From Anaerolineales bacterium (GTDB lineage Bacteria > Chloroflexota > Anaerolineae > Anaerolineales > Villigracilaceae), in the NCBI GenBank assembly GCA_028689195.1, contig JAQTWR010000158.1:1-6426 (forward strand): a DNA stretch of 6,426 nt. The letters are read 5' to 3'. The translations under genes and the position numbers were made by a program. Position 1 is the first letter of the stretch, and the number at the start of each line of letters is the position of its first letter. The notes beneath the pieces were generated by a model that was not told where the DNA came from, did not search any database, and saw only the letters and a list, made by a program, of their open reading frames with translations. Below are positions 1 to 6,154 of the stretch, piece after piece.

Positions 1-70
1 TAGTGGGACGCTTGAAAAAAACAAATTTCGCAGACCTATTGGCGCAAATCTATTTTTCCGTACTTTCTTC

Positions 71-103
71 AATCTCTCGGCTATAATAACCGGGAGATTT
101 TTT
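71..103 (+). terminator. Hairpin terminator ahead of the lipoprotein gene
   Basis: A 10-bp stem (71-80 with 90-99, one G-T wobble) closes a 9-base AT-rich loop and runs directly into six T residues (98-103). This is the form of a Rho-independent terminator for a + strand gene ending to the left of the window. The - strand side lacks a T run, so it is probably one-directional. No coding region to the left of position 70 can be assigned with confidence. Confidence 0.6.
82..87 (+). promoter_or_regulatory. Possible -10 box inside the terminator loop
   Basis: A perfect TATAAT lies in the loop of the hairpin at 71-99. It would place a transcription start near 93-95, about 30 bases before the lipoprotein start, leaving room for the AAGAAGGA ribosome site at 111-118. 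No good -35 hexamer is visible 16-18 bases upstream and there is no extended -10 TG. An AT-rich loop can make this match by chance, so it is only a candidate. Confidence 0.3.
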
Positions 104-125
104 ATTCCACAAGAAGGACAAAGCC

Positions 126-974
126 ATGAATATCCGACGATTTTTTTTCAGCGCCGCTATGATCTTGACCCTGCTGGCGTGTGTTGTGCCGGGTTTCTCA
201 ACGACCTCTGCCCCTGCCGCCAAACCAACGGCGGATACGCGTTTGGAAATTATGGTCGTAGAAACGGTTGACGCAGCCATCACGCAAACGGCGCAGGCAA
301 TTCCGCCCACATCAACGCCTACATTGACGCCCGAAGCGACCTCGACCCCGTTAGATACGCCAACCCCGCCCGCGCTTCCGCCTGCTGGCAGTTTGCTGAC
401 AAAACAGGAAAATGGCGAAGCGATTTTTACCGACATACGCGCGGGCTATCTAATCCACATCCCGGAAAACTGGCTGGCTGTGCGCGTCAACCAACAGGAA
501 TTTTTCGACGCGCTAACCCTTACGGAACTTTCCGATCCGCTGGTGCATGAAGCGTTGACAAAAGTCCGCGACGAAGACCCGAATATCCTGCGCCTATTCG
601 CGGCGGATATAAAAAACGAAACATTGCAAGGCGAGCCGGTCGCGTCCATCCAATTGATTTGGGACGAAAAGAAAATCATATCATTCGCTTCAGACGCGGA
701 TATGCAATCTCTGGCGGACGAATTAACCAAAACAACGAGCGGACTTGAAATCACGGCTATGGATATTCTGCTTGCGCCCAATAAAATGCAGTTTGGCGCG
801 ATTGAATCTGAAACGACAGGCAGCGACGGCGCGATGACGATTCAAAAGCGCGTATTCTTCAACGCGCAAAACGGAAGCGTACAAGCGTTACTGACCATCG
901 GAAAAAGTTTGAAAGAGACCGCGCTCCCCGCATTCGATACCATCATAGATACGGTAAGCCTGCTCAATCCATAA
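126..974 (+). CDS. Predicted lipoprotein with Thr/Pro linker and PsbP/DUF1795-like domain
   Basis: The product has 282 residues. The N-terminus has two Arg residues, a hydrophobic stretch and a lipobox LLAC with Cys19, the only cysteine, so it should be a lipid-anchored protein on the outer face of the membrane. Residues 57-88 form a flexible linker rich in Pro and Thr. The rest (about 95-282) looks globular: it opens with a GYLIHIPENW segment and closes with an AFDTIIDTVSLL helix. This resembles PsbP/DUF1795-type domains, which begin with a 'Y.i..P..W' strand and end with a similar helix; that assignment is tentative. No catalytic motif is visible. The ATG is preceded by AAGAAGGA with 7-base spacing, which fixes the start. 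The gene stands alone between two terminators, so it is probably its own transcription unit. Its function is unknown. Confidence 0.88.
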   Translation: MNIRRFFFSAAMILTLLACVVPGFSTTSAPAAKPTADTRLEIMVVETVDAAITQTAQAIPPTSTPTLTPEATSTPLDTPTPPALPPAGSLLTKQENGEAIFTDIRAGYLIHIPENWLAVRVNQQEFFDALTLTELSDPLVHEALTKVRDEDPNILRLFAADIKNETLQGEPVASIQLIWDEKKIISFASDADMQSLADELTKTTSGLEITAMDILLAPNKMQFGAIESETTGSDGAMTIQKRVFFNAQNGSVQALLTIGKSLKETALPAFDTIIDTVSLLNP

Positions 975-986
975 GTTTAGATTTAG

Positions 987-1035
987 AAAAAAAAGCGGAC
1001 TTCAAAGTTTAAGGACTTTGAAGTCCGCTTTTTTT
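987..1035 (+). terminator. Strong hairpin terminator after the lipoprotein gene
   Basis: A perfect GC-containing stem (995-1008 with 1015-1028) closes a 6-base loop and is flanked by eight A residues (987-994) and seven T residues (1029-1035). It begins 13 bases after the stop codon. The A/T flanks make it structurally able to end transcription in both directions, but the only gene that obviously needs it is the upstream lipoprotein gene. Confidence 0.93.
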
Positions 1036-1055
1036 AATATTATTTAACAAGTCAA

Positions 1056-1083
1056 TTAACACCATAGCGCAACGTTTTATAAG
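1056..1083 (+). promoter_or_regulatory. Putative sigma-70-type promoter of the phosphodiesterase gene
   Basis: TTAACA (1056-1061) and TATAAG (1078-1083) are separated by 16 bases, each close to the consensus -35 and -10 hexamers. The start of transcription would fall near 1090. That lies past the in-frame TTG at 1084 and before the ATG at 1108, which supports the ATG as the translation start. The position just after the upstream terminator also fits. This is read by eye and unconfirmed. Confidence 0.5.
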
Positions 1084-1107
1084 TTGAATACACATATACT
1101 CAATTTT

Positions 1108-2163
1108 ATGAAACGAGACTTTATTTTTGTAGTTGCGCTGATCTTTTTACAGGCTTACAACACCGTGCCTGAAGCGTGGCAGCCTGCGCCGGTTTATGCC
1201 GCTAGTTACGCCGCAGGTTCTCCAGCGCGGACACCCGCGCCCGCCACGTCCTTGTTTATTGTCCAGCAAGATCATATCATTACGCCAACCCCCATACTGA
1301 CAAACGAGCCGACGCCAACCGCCGAGCCGATTCAATTGGGAATCGAGCGCGTCGTGATCGTCAGTTTTGACGGGATGCGCCCGGACGCAATCGAAGCGGC
1401 GGGCATGACCAATTTGCTCAATCTAATCGAATCCAGCGCCTACACGTTTACCGCGCGGACAATTTCCTATTCCGCCACTTTACCGGGGCACACTTCCATG
1501 CTTTCAGGGTTGTGCATGGAAAAGCACGGTATGAGATGGAACGGGAACAACCTTTATCGAGGCTACGCGGTCGGCACAAATATTTTTGACCTGACCCATG
1601 ACGCGGGCATGAAATCCATCATGGATGTGGGCAAGGAAAAATTAAGGTTGATCGCCGAGCCTGAAACAACGGACGATTTTGAAGTACACGCAACCGAAGC
1701 GCAAATCGCCGCCGCCGCGGTAGAACTTATCCCATCCGATTTTGACCTGTTGTTCATCCACTTCCCCTCCGCAGATTTGATGGGTCACAAACACGGCTGG
1801 ATGACCAACGCCCAATTTGGGGCTTTGCGCGAAGGCGACGCCGCGCTGGGGAAAATCCTCGCCGCGCTGGACGAGAACGGAATGCGCGAAACCACGCTGG
1901 TCATCGTCACTGCCGATCACGGCGGGCATGATAAAACGCACGACGGCACGCTCATCGAAGATTATCATATCCCTTGGATTGTTTCTGGACCGGGCGTTAT
2001 TCCCCAACAATTAACCAGTTCAATTCGGATCATGGATACAGCCGCAACAACCGCTTACGCGCTCGGTCTGCCCATTCCGCCCGAGTGGGATGGCATCCCC
2101 GTTTACGAAGCGTTTGGCGTAGCCGCGCAAGACGTTCACTATCGTAACGAAGATTGCGAATAG
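1108..2163 (+). CDS. Secreted alkaline phosphatase superfamily phosphodiesterase / nucleotide pyrophosphatase
   Basis: The product has 351 residues. After MKRD comes a hydrophobic segment (5-17), then a possible signal peptidase site in VYAAS (about 30-33), then a Thr/Pro-rich linker (about 59-75). The catalytic domain (80-335) belongs to the type I phosphodiesterase/nucleotide pyrophosphatase group, two-metal enzymes that hydrolyse phosphodiesters or pyrophosphates. The expected residues are all visible: Asp88 (SFDGMRPD), nucleophile Thr124 (TLPGH), Asp223 and His227 (DLMGH), Asp270-His271 (TADHGG) and His287 (HIPWIVSGPGV). The enzyme should act outside the membrane, perhaps scavenging phosphate or nucleotides; the substrate cannot be told from sequence. 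The frame extends to a TTG at 1084, but that would lie upstream of the predicted transcript start. The ATG at 1108 lacks a clear ribosome site, so the start is somewhat uncertain. It is a single-gene unit with its own promoter and terminator. Confidence 0.92.
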   Translation: MKRDFIFVVALIFLQAYNTVPEAWQPAPVYAASYAAGSPARTPAPATSLFIVQQDHIITPTPILTNEPTPTAEPIQLGIERVVIVSFDGMRPDAIEAAGMTNLLNLIESSAYTFTARTISYSATLPGHTSMLSGLCMEKHGMRWNGNNLYRGYAVGTNIFDLTHDAGMKSIMDVGKEKLRLIAEPETTDDFEVHATEAQIAAAAVELIPSDFDLLFIHFPSADLMGHKHGWMTNAQFGALREGDAALGKILAALDENGMRETTLVIVTADHGGHDKTHDGTLIEDYHIPWIVSGPGVIPQQLTSSIRIMDTAATTAYALGLPIPPEWDGIPVYEAFGVAAQDVHYRNEDCE

Positions 2164-2183
2164 ATAAAAATTTACCGTAAACG

Positions 2184-2227
2184 AACAAGACCTAAAGGCT
2201 TTTGAAACCTTTAGGTCTTGTTTTATT
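2184..2227 (+). terminator. Terminator between converging genes
   Basis: A 13-bp perfect stem (2186-2198 with 2208-2220), extendable by two A-T pairs, closes a 9-base loop and is followed by TTTTATTT. It lies 22 bases after the phosphodiesterase stop. Read on the - strand the same hairpin follows the yggU-like stop by about 26 bases, but its T tract is broken (TTCGTTT). It is therefore a good + strand terminator and a weaker end for the long - strand operon. Confidence 0.9.
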
Positions 2228-2246
2228 TAAGACGACAACAATTCCG

Positions 2247-2558
2247 TTAGTCCATGTGAGCGAGGACGCGCTGATGGGCGGTATCCACATCCATATCCAA
2301 AACAGAGACCAATTTATCCCTGCCGCTTTCGCCCGCGACAATCTCTACGCGCGACTTCGGCACGCCGAGAACTTCCGCGAGAAAGCCGACCAACTCGATA
2401 TTCGTTTGCTCGTCGGAAGGATCGCTGGCAAGGTGAACTTTGATCGTGCCGTCGTTCAACAAACCAACAATTTGATTCCGACTGGCGCGCGGCGTGACGC
2501 GCACGGCGAGAGCCGATCCGCGCTGCCCATCATGGAAATCATATTTTCTAGTCATCAT
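2247..2558 (-). CDS. DUF167 / YggU family protein
   Basis: The product is a small soluble protein of 103 residues, normal for the DUF167 (YggU) family, whose biochemical role is unknown. Family features seen: the strand-turn segment VRVTPRASRNQIVG (19-32), the IKVHLASDPSDEQTN stretch (39-53) where family members usually read 'L.v.ApP.dg.AN', a helix with lAe.LgVpKSrVEI, and the C-terminal GESGRDKLVSV block (77-87). The frame opens with a GTG at 2564, but that GTG lies inside the GAGGTG ribosome site (2562-2567). The ATG at 2558 is better placed, with a second ATG at 2555. The gene starts 2 bases after the yggT stop, and its ribosome site overlaps that stop codon, so translation is probably coupled. 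It is the last gene of the operon. In many bacteria YggU lies next to YggT and YggS, as here. Confidence 0.9.
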   Translation of the reverse strand: MMTRKYDFHDGQRGSALAVRVTPRASRNQIVGLLNDGTIKVHLASDPSDEQTNIELVGFLAEVLGVPKSRVEIVAGESGRDKLVSVLDMDVDTAHQRVLAHMD

Positions 2559-2560
2559 GT

Positions 2561-2818
2561 TCACCTCAACAAAGAAATCAAAACGCGGGAGATCAAATCA
2601 ACCGCGATAATTAATATCAGCGGACTGAAATCCATCATACCCGCCATCGGTACCACGCGACGGATCGGATTCAAGAACGGATCAACAATGCGATCCAACG
2701 CTTCGCGCGCAGGGTGATACGGCGGAAGAAAAAAAGAAAGCAACGACGACGCAATTACAATCCAAATAAATAACGTAGAGATAACCTGAACCAATTGAGC
2801 CAAAATCGCAAAATTCAT
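2561..2818 (-). CDS. YggT/YlmG family small integral membrane protein
   Basis: The product has 85 residues and two hydrophobic segments (about 4-32 and 65-84), joined by the family loop DPFLNPIRRVVP followed by GMMDFSPL (47-66). This matches one unit of the YggT/YlmG family; E. coli YggT carries two. Family members are linked to cell division, osmotic tolerance or membrane organisation in various bacteria and to nucleoid or thylakoid organisation in plastids. The molecular activity is unknown. The ATG at 2818 shares its A with the TGA stop of yggS and sits 4 bases after a strong GGAGG (2823-2827). An in-frame TTG directly before it would be only one base from that site and is rejected. Tight coupling to yggS is expected. 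Confidence 0.92.
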   Translation of the reverse strand: MNFAILAQLVQVISTLFIWIVIASSLLSFFLPPYHPAREALDRIVDPFLNPIRRVVPMAGMMDFSPLILIIAVDLISRVLISLLR

Positions 2819-3555
2819 CAAACCTCCGTTTTATATTGACGCGCGCCCACAATCGAAGTTCCAATCCGTACAAAAGTCGCGCCTTCCTGCACCGCGACTT
2901 CATAATCGGCGCTGGCGCCCATGGAAAGTTCGGAAAGGCTCGTCTGCGGAAACCGCTCTTGCAAATACGTTTGCAGCCGTTTCAACTTCCTAAAAAACGG
3001 GCGGGAAAATTCAGCCGTTTCGCCAAGCGGGGGCATGGTCATCAACCCGCGCAATTGCAAATTTGGCAAAGCGATTACGGCGGAAACATCGCCAAGCAAA
3101 GCAGACCAGCGCGACTCGTCCGACGCATCCCAGCCCGATTTGCTCTCCTCGCCGCCGACGTTGAACTCCAACAGCACAGGGAGAATCCGCGCCGCTTCGC
3201 CGCAGAACCGATCTAATTTTTTTGCGAGTTTCAAACTATCCAGCGAATGTAAAAAGTTAAAGTTCTCCGCCACGAGCTGCGCCTTGCGGCTTTGCACATG
3301 ACCGATCATGTGCCATTCTACCGCAGAAAAATTTAATAATGATTGAATTTTCATAACACCCTCTTCGGGATAGTTCTCCCCCAAAATGGGAATCCCCGCC
3401 TCGATAGCCGCGCGAACAACGTCCACCGATTGAGTCTTCGTCACCGTAACCAAGCGAACCCCCGCTGGATCGCGCCCCGCGCCCCGCGCCGCCTCTGCGA
3501 TATTTTCCAGCGCCCGCAAATACTTCTCTCGGATGGATTGAACCAGTTCGCTCAT
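2818..3555 (-). CDS. yggS: YggS/YlmE family pyridoxal-phosphate homeostasis protein
   Basis: The product has 245 residues, close to full family length. It adopts the alanine-racemase-type TIM-barrel fold and binds pyridoxal 5'-phosphate (PLP) without known enzyme activity; it balances vitamin B6 and amino-acid pools in the cytoplasm. Lys40 in LVTVTKTQ is the expected PLP Schiff-base lysine. Further family blocks are GENYPEE (59-65), WHMIGHVQSRKA (81-92), the RGLMTMPP strand (169-176) and SMGASADYEVAV followed by ATFVRIGTSIVGAR (211-239), which forms the phosphate-binding end. The usual SMGMS reads SMGAS here. The ATG at 3555 lies 33 bases after the pgeF stop and has only a weak GCGG upstream, so the ribosome site is poor. 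The stop overlaps the yggT start by one base. The corresponding Gram-positive name is ylmE. Confidence 0.95.
   Translation of the reverse strand: MSELVQSIREKYLRALENIAEAARGAGRDPAGVRLVTVTKTQSVDVVRAAIEAGIPILGENYPEEGVMKIQSLLNFSAVEWHMIGHVQSRKAQLVAENFNFLHSLDSLKLAKKLDRFCGEAARILPVLLEFNVGGEESKSGWDASDESRWSALLGDVSAVIALPNLQLRGLMTMPPLGETAEFSRPFFRKLKRLQTYLQERFPQTSLSELSMGASADYEVAVQEGATFVRIGTSIVGARQYKTEV
2822..2827 (-). promoter_or_regulatory. Ribosome binding site that decides the yggT start
   Basis: On the - strand GGAGGT (2827-2822) lies inside the 3' end of yggS and is the strongest ribosome site seen in the operon. Its distance selects ATG 2818 over the adjacent TTG 2821. Confidence 0.75.
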
Positions 3556-3588
3556 ACCGCAATTTTACCGCGATAATTTTGCGCCGCG

Positions 3589-4371
3589 TTATCCGTTCAA
3601 CGCCATCAACGCGCCGAACCTGCCCGTTTTGCCTTTCTCGGCGCGATGCGAAAACCAATCGTCCAGATTGCAGGCGGTGCATACGCCCGAAACTTGAATC
3701 TGCTCGACGCCCGCGTTCTTCAATTGCAGGGCGTTTGATTCCCATAAATCGAGGTATGCGCCGCCGTCTCTTGTTTGCGTAATTTGATTTATATCCTGCG
3801 GGAATTTTTCGGCGAACTGAGAGATCACATCCGCGCCGACTTGGTAATGATCCGCGCCGATGGATGGACCAACGCCCGCGATGATGTTCTTTGGGTCGCA
3901 GCCGTAATGCGATTTCATACCTTCCACCGCCGCGCCGACTACGCCGCGCAGCGTTCCCAGCCAACCTGCATGGGCGATGCCAATCACGTTTTTTATCGGG
4001 TCGTGGAAAAGAATGGGGACGCAATCGCCGAAGCGCATGAACAACGTCACATCGGGGTTATCGGTGAAGATAATATCGGCGCGGGGCGAAGGCTCGGAGA
4101 GCGGGCGCGGAACATCGGCGTAGACAATATCCGTTCCGTGGATCAGCCAGACGTCGTGGATAGAATCCGCGCGGCGCCCCATCGCGTTGAATAATCGCGC
4201 GCGATTCTCCGCGACATGGGCAGGGTCGTCGCCCACCGATCCGCCGAGATTGAGGGACGACCAGGGCGCGGGGCTTATTCCGCCGCGCCGCGTGAAAACC
4301 GCCTGCGTAATCGTTTCGGAAAAAATTTCAAAACCGTAGTAGCGAAGCCCGTCGAGTTCGTGAAAAGACAT
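3589..4371 (-). CDS. pgeF: Laccase-domain peptidoglycan-editing protein PgeF (YlmD/YfiH family)
   Basis: The product has 260 residues, the normal size for the family. The zinc/copper-site residues are all present: His78 in the IHGTDIV motif, Cys117 in RFGDCVPILF and His134 in IAHAGWLGT. Other family blocks are FTRRGGIS near residue 27, LNLGGSVGD, GPSIG (168-172) and the C-terminal CTAC (231-234) followed by FSHR...TGRFGALM. Members are cytoplasmic. E. coli PgeF removes wrongly incorporated L-Ser from UDP-MurNAc peptides, and others were reported as multicopper polyphenol oxidases or purine nucleosidases, so the activity of this one is open. The frame runs further upstream, but homology starts at ATG 4371, which overlaps the TAA of the preceding gene by one base and follows AGCAGGT at 9-base spacing. 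The position next to an L,D-transpeptidase and yggS supports a cell-wall role. Confidence 0.94.
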   Translation of the reverse strand: MSFHELDGLRYYGFEIFSETITQAVFTRRGGISPAPWSSLNLGGSVGDDPAHVAENRARLFNAMGRRADSIHDVWLIHGTDIVYADVPRPLSEPSPRADIIFTDNPDVTLFMRFGDCVPILFHDPIKNVIGIAHAGWLGTLRGVVGAAVEGMKSHYGCDPKNIIAGVGPSIGADHYQVGADVISQFAEKFPQDINQITQTRDGGAYLDLWESNALQLKNAGVEQIQVSGVCTACNLDDWFSHRAEKGKTGRFGALMALNG

Positions 4372-5381
4372 TACTTCGATACCTGCTGGATCGCGGATTT
4401 TTTTGCATAATACTGGCGCGTTTCGCTCATGGATTCTTCGATGTTGGGGTAGGCAAACCATGCGGTCATAAACCCAAACAGCGCGCCCGTCAATACGCGC
4501 AGATAAGGCGTGCTTTCGCGGTAGGGAACAACGGAAGCGAGCCACGTCCAGTTGAATTGGCTAAAGAGTTGCGAGAAGCCGTCCAAACCGATGGGCGCAA
4601 TGCCGATGAGCAGCCATAGCAGGAAGGGCAGCGTTTTGAAGCGGCGTCCTGCGGCGGCGAAGAGAAGCCCAAAAAGTAAAATGGAAAGGTAGATGGCTAC
4701 GTCGCGTTCGCAAAGCGCGATTTTATAACCAATGGCGGCGTCGCCGATATATTCGCGCGCTTGAAAGCGAGTGACGCTCAACGGGTCGTTAAGGTTGGGG
4801 ATGCTAGTGGCTTGCTCAAAAGTTTTCACGCCCGCCACGTTCGCTTCTGCGAGCGGATAAAAAGGTTGTTCGCCAAAGAGGAAGAACGAGCGAAAACCGA
4901 ATTGATGACAAAGCGGTTTGTAGATTGTGTAAACTGCGCGCGCGGGGGTTTCCATGCCAGCCTTCATCAAAACGGGCGCGAGGAAGGGCAAGCCGATATA
5001 GAAAAAGATAAACAAATTCAAAATTAGCAGATAGTGTCTTGCGATCCAAAACGAGACGCGGTCGCCCGCCGAAATGGATTGCCCCTTCGCCACGCGGGCT
5101 TGATAGTCCGCGCCGCCGATTTTTTCCAGTTGATTTTTTCTATCCTTTGCCGCGCCAAGATACATCTGCAATTTTTGGCGCGTGATGGGGGCTTTCAGCG
5201 CGTAGGGTCCAACTTCGATAACGGGAATCTCTAAATCGTATTTAGCGGTAAGCGCGGGGTCTGAGGAAATATCCACTTCGGCAAGGCGGTGCGGAAATTG
5301 CTCTTGCAGGGCGTTCAAATCCGCTTTTGCGTCTTCGCAAAGATGACAGCCTTGACGGGTATAGAGGGTGATGGTAAGCAT
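4371..5381 (-). CDS. Glutaredoxin-like domain fused to DUF2085 membrane domain
   Basis: The product has 336 residues in two parts. Residues 1-80 form a glutaredoxin-like (DUF836-type) thioredoxin fold: strand ITLYT, redox motif CHLC (Cys12, Cys15), and EIPVIEVG with cis-Pro53. After a linker, residues 113-312 match the DUF2085 membrane family: a transmembrane segment near 114-138, a CHQ motif (Cys158-His159) with RSFFLFG, a CERDVAIYL motif (Cys224), the IAPIGLDGFSQL segment (261-272), then ES and LRVLTGALFGF. Hydrophobic segments are also seen near 226-244, 250-268 and 296-311. No signal peptide precedes the CxxC domain, so it should be cytoplasmic, placing the loop with Cys158 and Cys224 outside (topology inferred). 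The function of DUF2085 is unknown. The ATG lies 4 bases after the ccdA stop and has no clear ribosome site, which suggests reinitiation. Upstream in-frame extension would overlap ccdA and lacks homology. Confidence 0.9.
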   Translation of the reverse strand: MLTITLYTRQGCHLCEDAKADLNALQEQFPHRLAEVDISSDPALTAKYDLEIPVIEVGPYALKAPITRQKLQMYLGAAKDRKNQLEKIGGADYQARVAKGQSISAGDRVSFWIARHYLLILNLFIFFYIGLPFLAPVLMKAGMETPARAVYTIYKPLCHQFGFRSFFLFGEQPFYPLAEANVAGVKTFEQATSIPNLNDPLSVTRFQAREYIGDAAIGYKIALCERDVAIYLSILLFGLLFAAAGRRFKTLPFLLWLLIGIAPIGLDGFSQLFSQFNWTWLASVVPYRESTPYLRVLTGALFGFMTAWFAYPNIEESMSETRQYYAKKSAIQQVSK

Positions 5382-5385
5382 AAGG

Positions 5386-6114
5386 TTATATGCCAAAGTC
5401 AAACCAGAAGAATTGAGCGCGTTGGGCGATGAGTTCAAAAACGCCCGTAAAGAGCAAAACGCCAACGACGACTAAAATTACGCCCATTGCAATCTCGACA
5501 TAGCGCATGGTCTTGCCGTATTTTTTTATAATCGTCGTCACCCAACCGATGCCAAGCGCGGCGATGAGAAAAGGAATGGCGAGTCCCGCTGAATATGCGG
5601 TGAGCAGCGCCGCGCCGAGCGCTATCGAACCGCCGTTGACAACCACCGTGAGGATCGCGCCAAGAACAGGACCAACGCAGGGAGACCATCCCGCCGAGAA
5701 AAATACGCCCATCAGCGCGGAGGATAAATATCCCCATTTGGGGTCGGGCGCTTGCTGCACGCGCGTATCATACGCAAGAAAGGGAATATGAAATACGCCG
5801 ATCATGTGCAAGCCAAAGACGATGACCACCACGCCGCCGATCTTCGCCAGCCAAAAACGCAAATCAAAAAGCAGACCGCCCGCGAACGCGGCGAGGATTC
5901 CAAGCGAAACAAACACGACGCTAAAGCCTAACACAAAGGCAAGTCCGTGACTGAATGTGACCCAGCGATTTGACGAAGCGCTGCGTTCGCCGCCGGCGGC
6001 AAGCCCGCCAAGGTAGCCGACATACGCGGGAACAAGCGAAAAAACGCACGGCGAAAGAAAAGACGCCAATCCCGCAAGAAAGGCGAGTCCAATACTGATT
6101 TGTGAAATAGCCAT
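5386..6114 (-). CDS. ccdA: CcdA-type transmembrane thiol:disulfide reductase (cytochrome c biogenesis / DsbD family)
   Basis: The product has 242 residues and is almost wholly hydrophobic, with about six membrane segments, as expected for a single-domain CcdA. The two redox cysteines are in place: Cys23 in FLSPCVFSLVPAY and Cys146 in SAGWSPCVGPVLG, each beside Pro as in the family. Between them is a loop with HIPF and charged residues (109-127). CcdA proteins carry electrons from cytoplasmic thioredoxin across the membrane to extracytoplasmic thiol proteins, for example during haem attachment to cytochrome c or repair of oxidised cell-wall enzymes. No cytochrome assembly gene (resB, resC) is in the window, so the target here is not given by context. 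The neighbours suggest an L,D-transpeptidase or the Grx-DUF2085 protein. The ATG follows AGAGGT (6119-6124) at 4-base spacing. Confidence 0.95.
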   Translation of the reverse strand: MAISQISIGLAFLAGLASFLSPCVFSLVPAYVGYLGGLAAGGERSASSNRWVTFSHGLAFVLGFSVVFVSLGILAAFAGGLLFDLRFWLAKIGGVVVIVFGLHMIGVFHIPFLAYDTRVQQAPDPKWGYLSSALMGVFFSAGWSPCVGPVLGAILTVVVNGGSIALGAALLTAYSAGLAIPFLIAALGIGWVTTIIKKYGKTMRYVEIAMGVILVVVGVLLFTGVFELIAQRAQFFWFDFGI

Positions 6115-6134
6115 TGATACCTCTTAAAATATTT

Positions 6135-6150
6135 TCAGGCTGAAGCCTGA
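6135..6150 (-). repeat. Short inverted repeat between the transpeptidase and ccdA genes
   Basis: A perfect 6-bp stem (6135-6140 with 6145-6150) has a 4-base loop and lies 4 bases after the transpeptidase stop. On the - strand it is followed by AAATATTTT, not by a clean T run, so it is a poor terminator. It may slow RNA decay or reduce read-through between the two genes. The sequence resembles short palindromes dispersed in some genomes; that cannot be tested from one copy. Confidence 0.45.
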
Positions 6151-6154
6151 CCAA

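Noticed and set aside
3..86. Possible 3' end of an upstream + strand gene, open in one frame until the TAA at 84-86
   Set aside because: Only about 27 codons are visible, there is no recognisable motif, and the stop would fall inside the terminator loop. Another frame has a TAG at 1-3, so the left-hand gene cannot be placed.
50..436. Open frame of 128 codons on the - strand opposite the lipoprotein start
   Set aside because: Its Gly/Val/Ser-rich text is the complement of the Thr/Pro linker codons. The + strand frame has a lipobox and a good ribosome site.
2202..2717. Open frame of 171 codons on the + strand opposite yggU and yggT
   Set aside because: It is antisense to two recognised families, begins inside the terminator hairpin and shows no domain or ribosome site.
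3556..3588. Internal promoter in the pgeF-yggS gap
   Set aside because: The gap holds two AAAATT-containing near repeats but no convincing -35/-10 pair at proper spacing; it is more likely plain operon spacer with a weak ribosome site.
3257..4024. Open frame of 255 codons on the - strand across the pgeF-yggS junction
   Set aside because: It is very rich in Arg and Gly, has no family motif, and overlaps two well-supported genes in another frame on the same strand. It is a by-product of GC-rich coding sequence.
3775..4194. Open frame of 139 codons on the + strand within pgeF
   Set aside because: It is antisense to the conserved catalytic region of pgeF, with no motif and biased composition typical of a shadow frame.
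4372..4545. N-terminal extension of pgeF by 58 codons
   Set aside because: The extension overlaps the C-terminus of the DUF2085 domain and has no similarity to the family. The ATG at 4371 has a ribosome site and a stop-start overlap.
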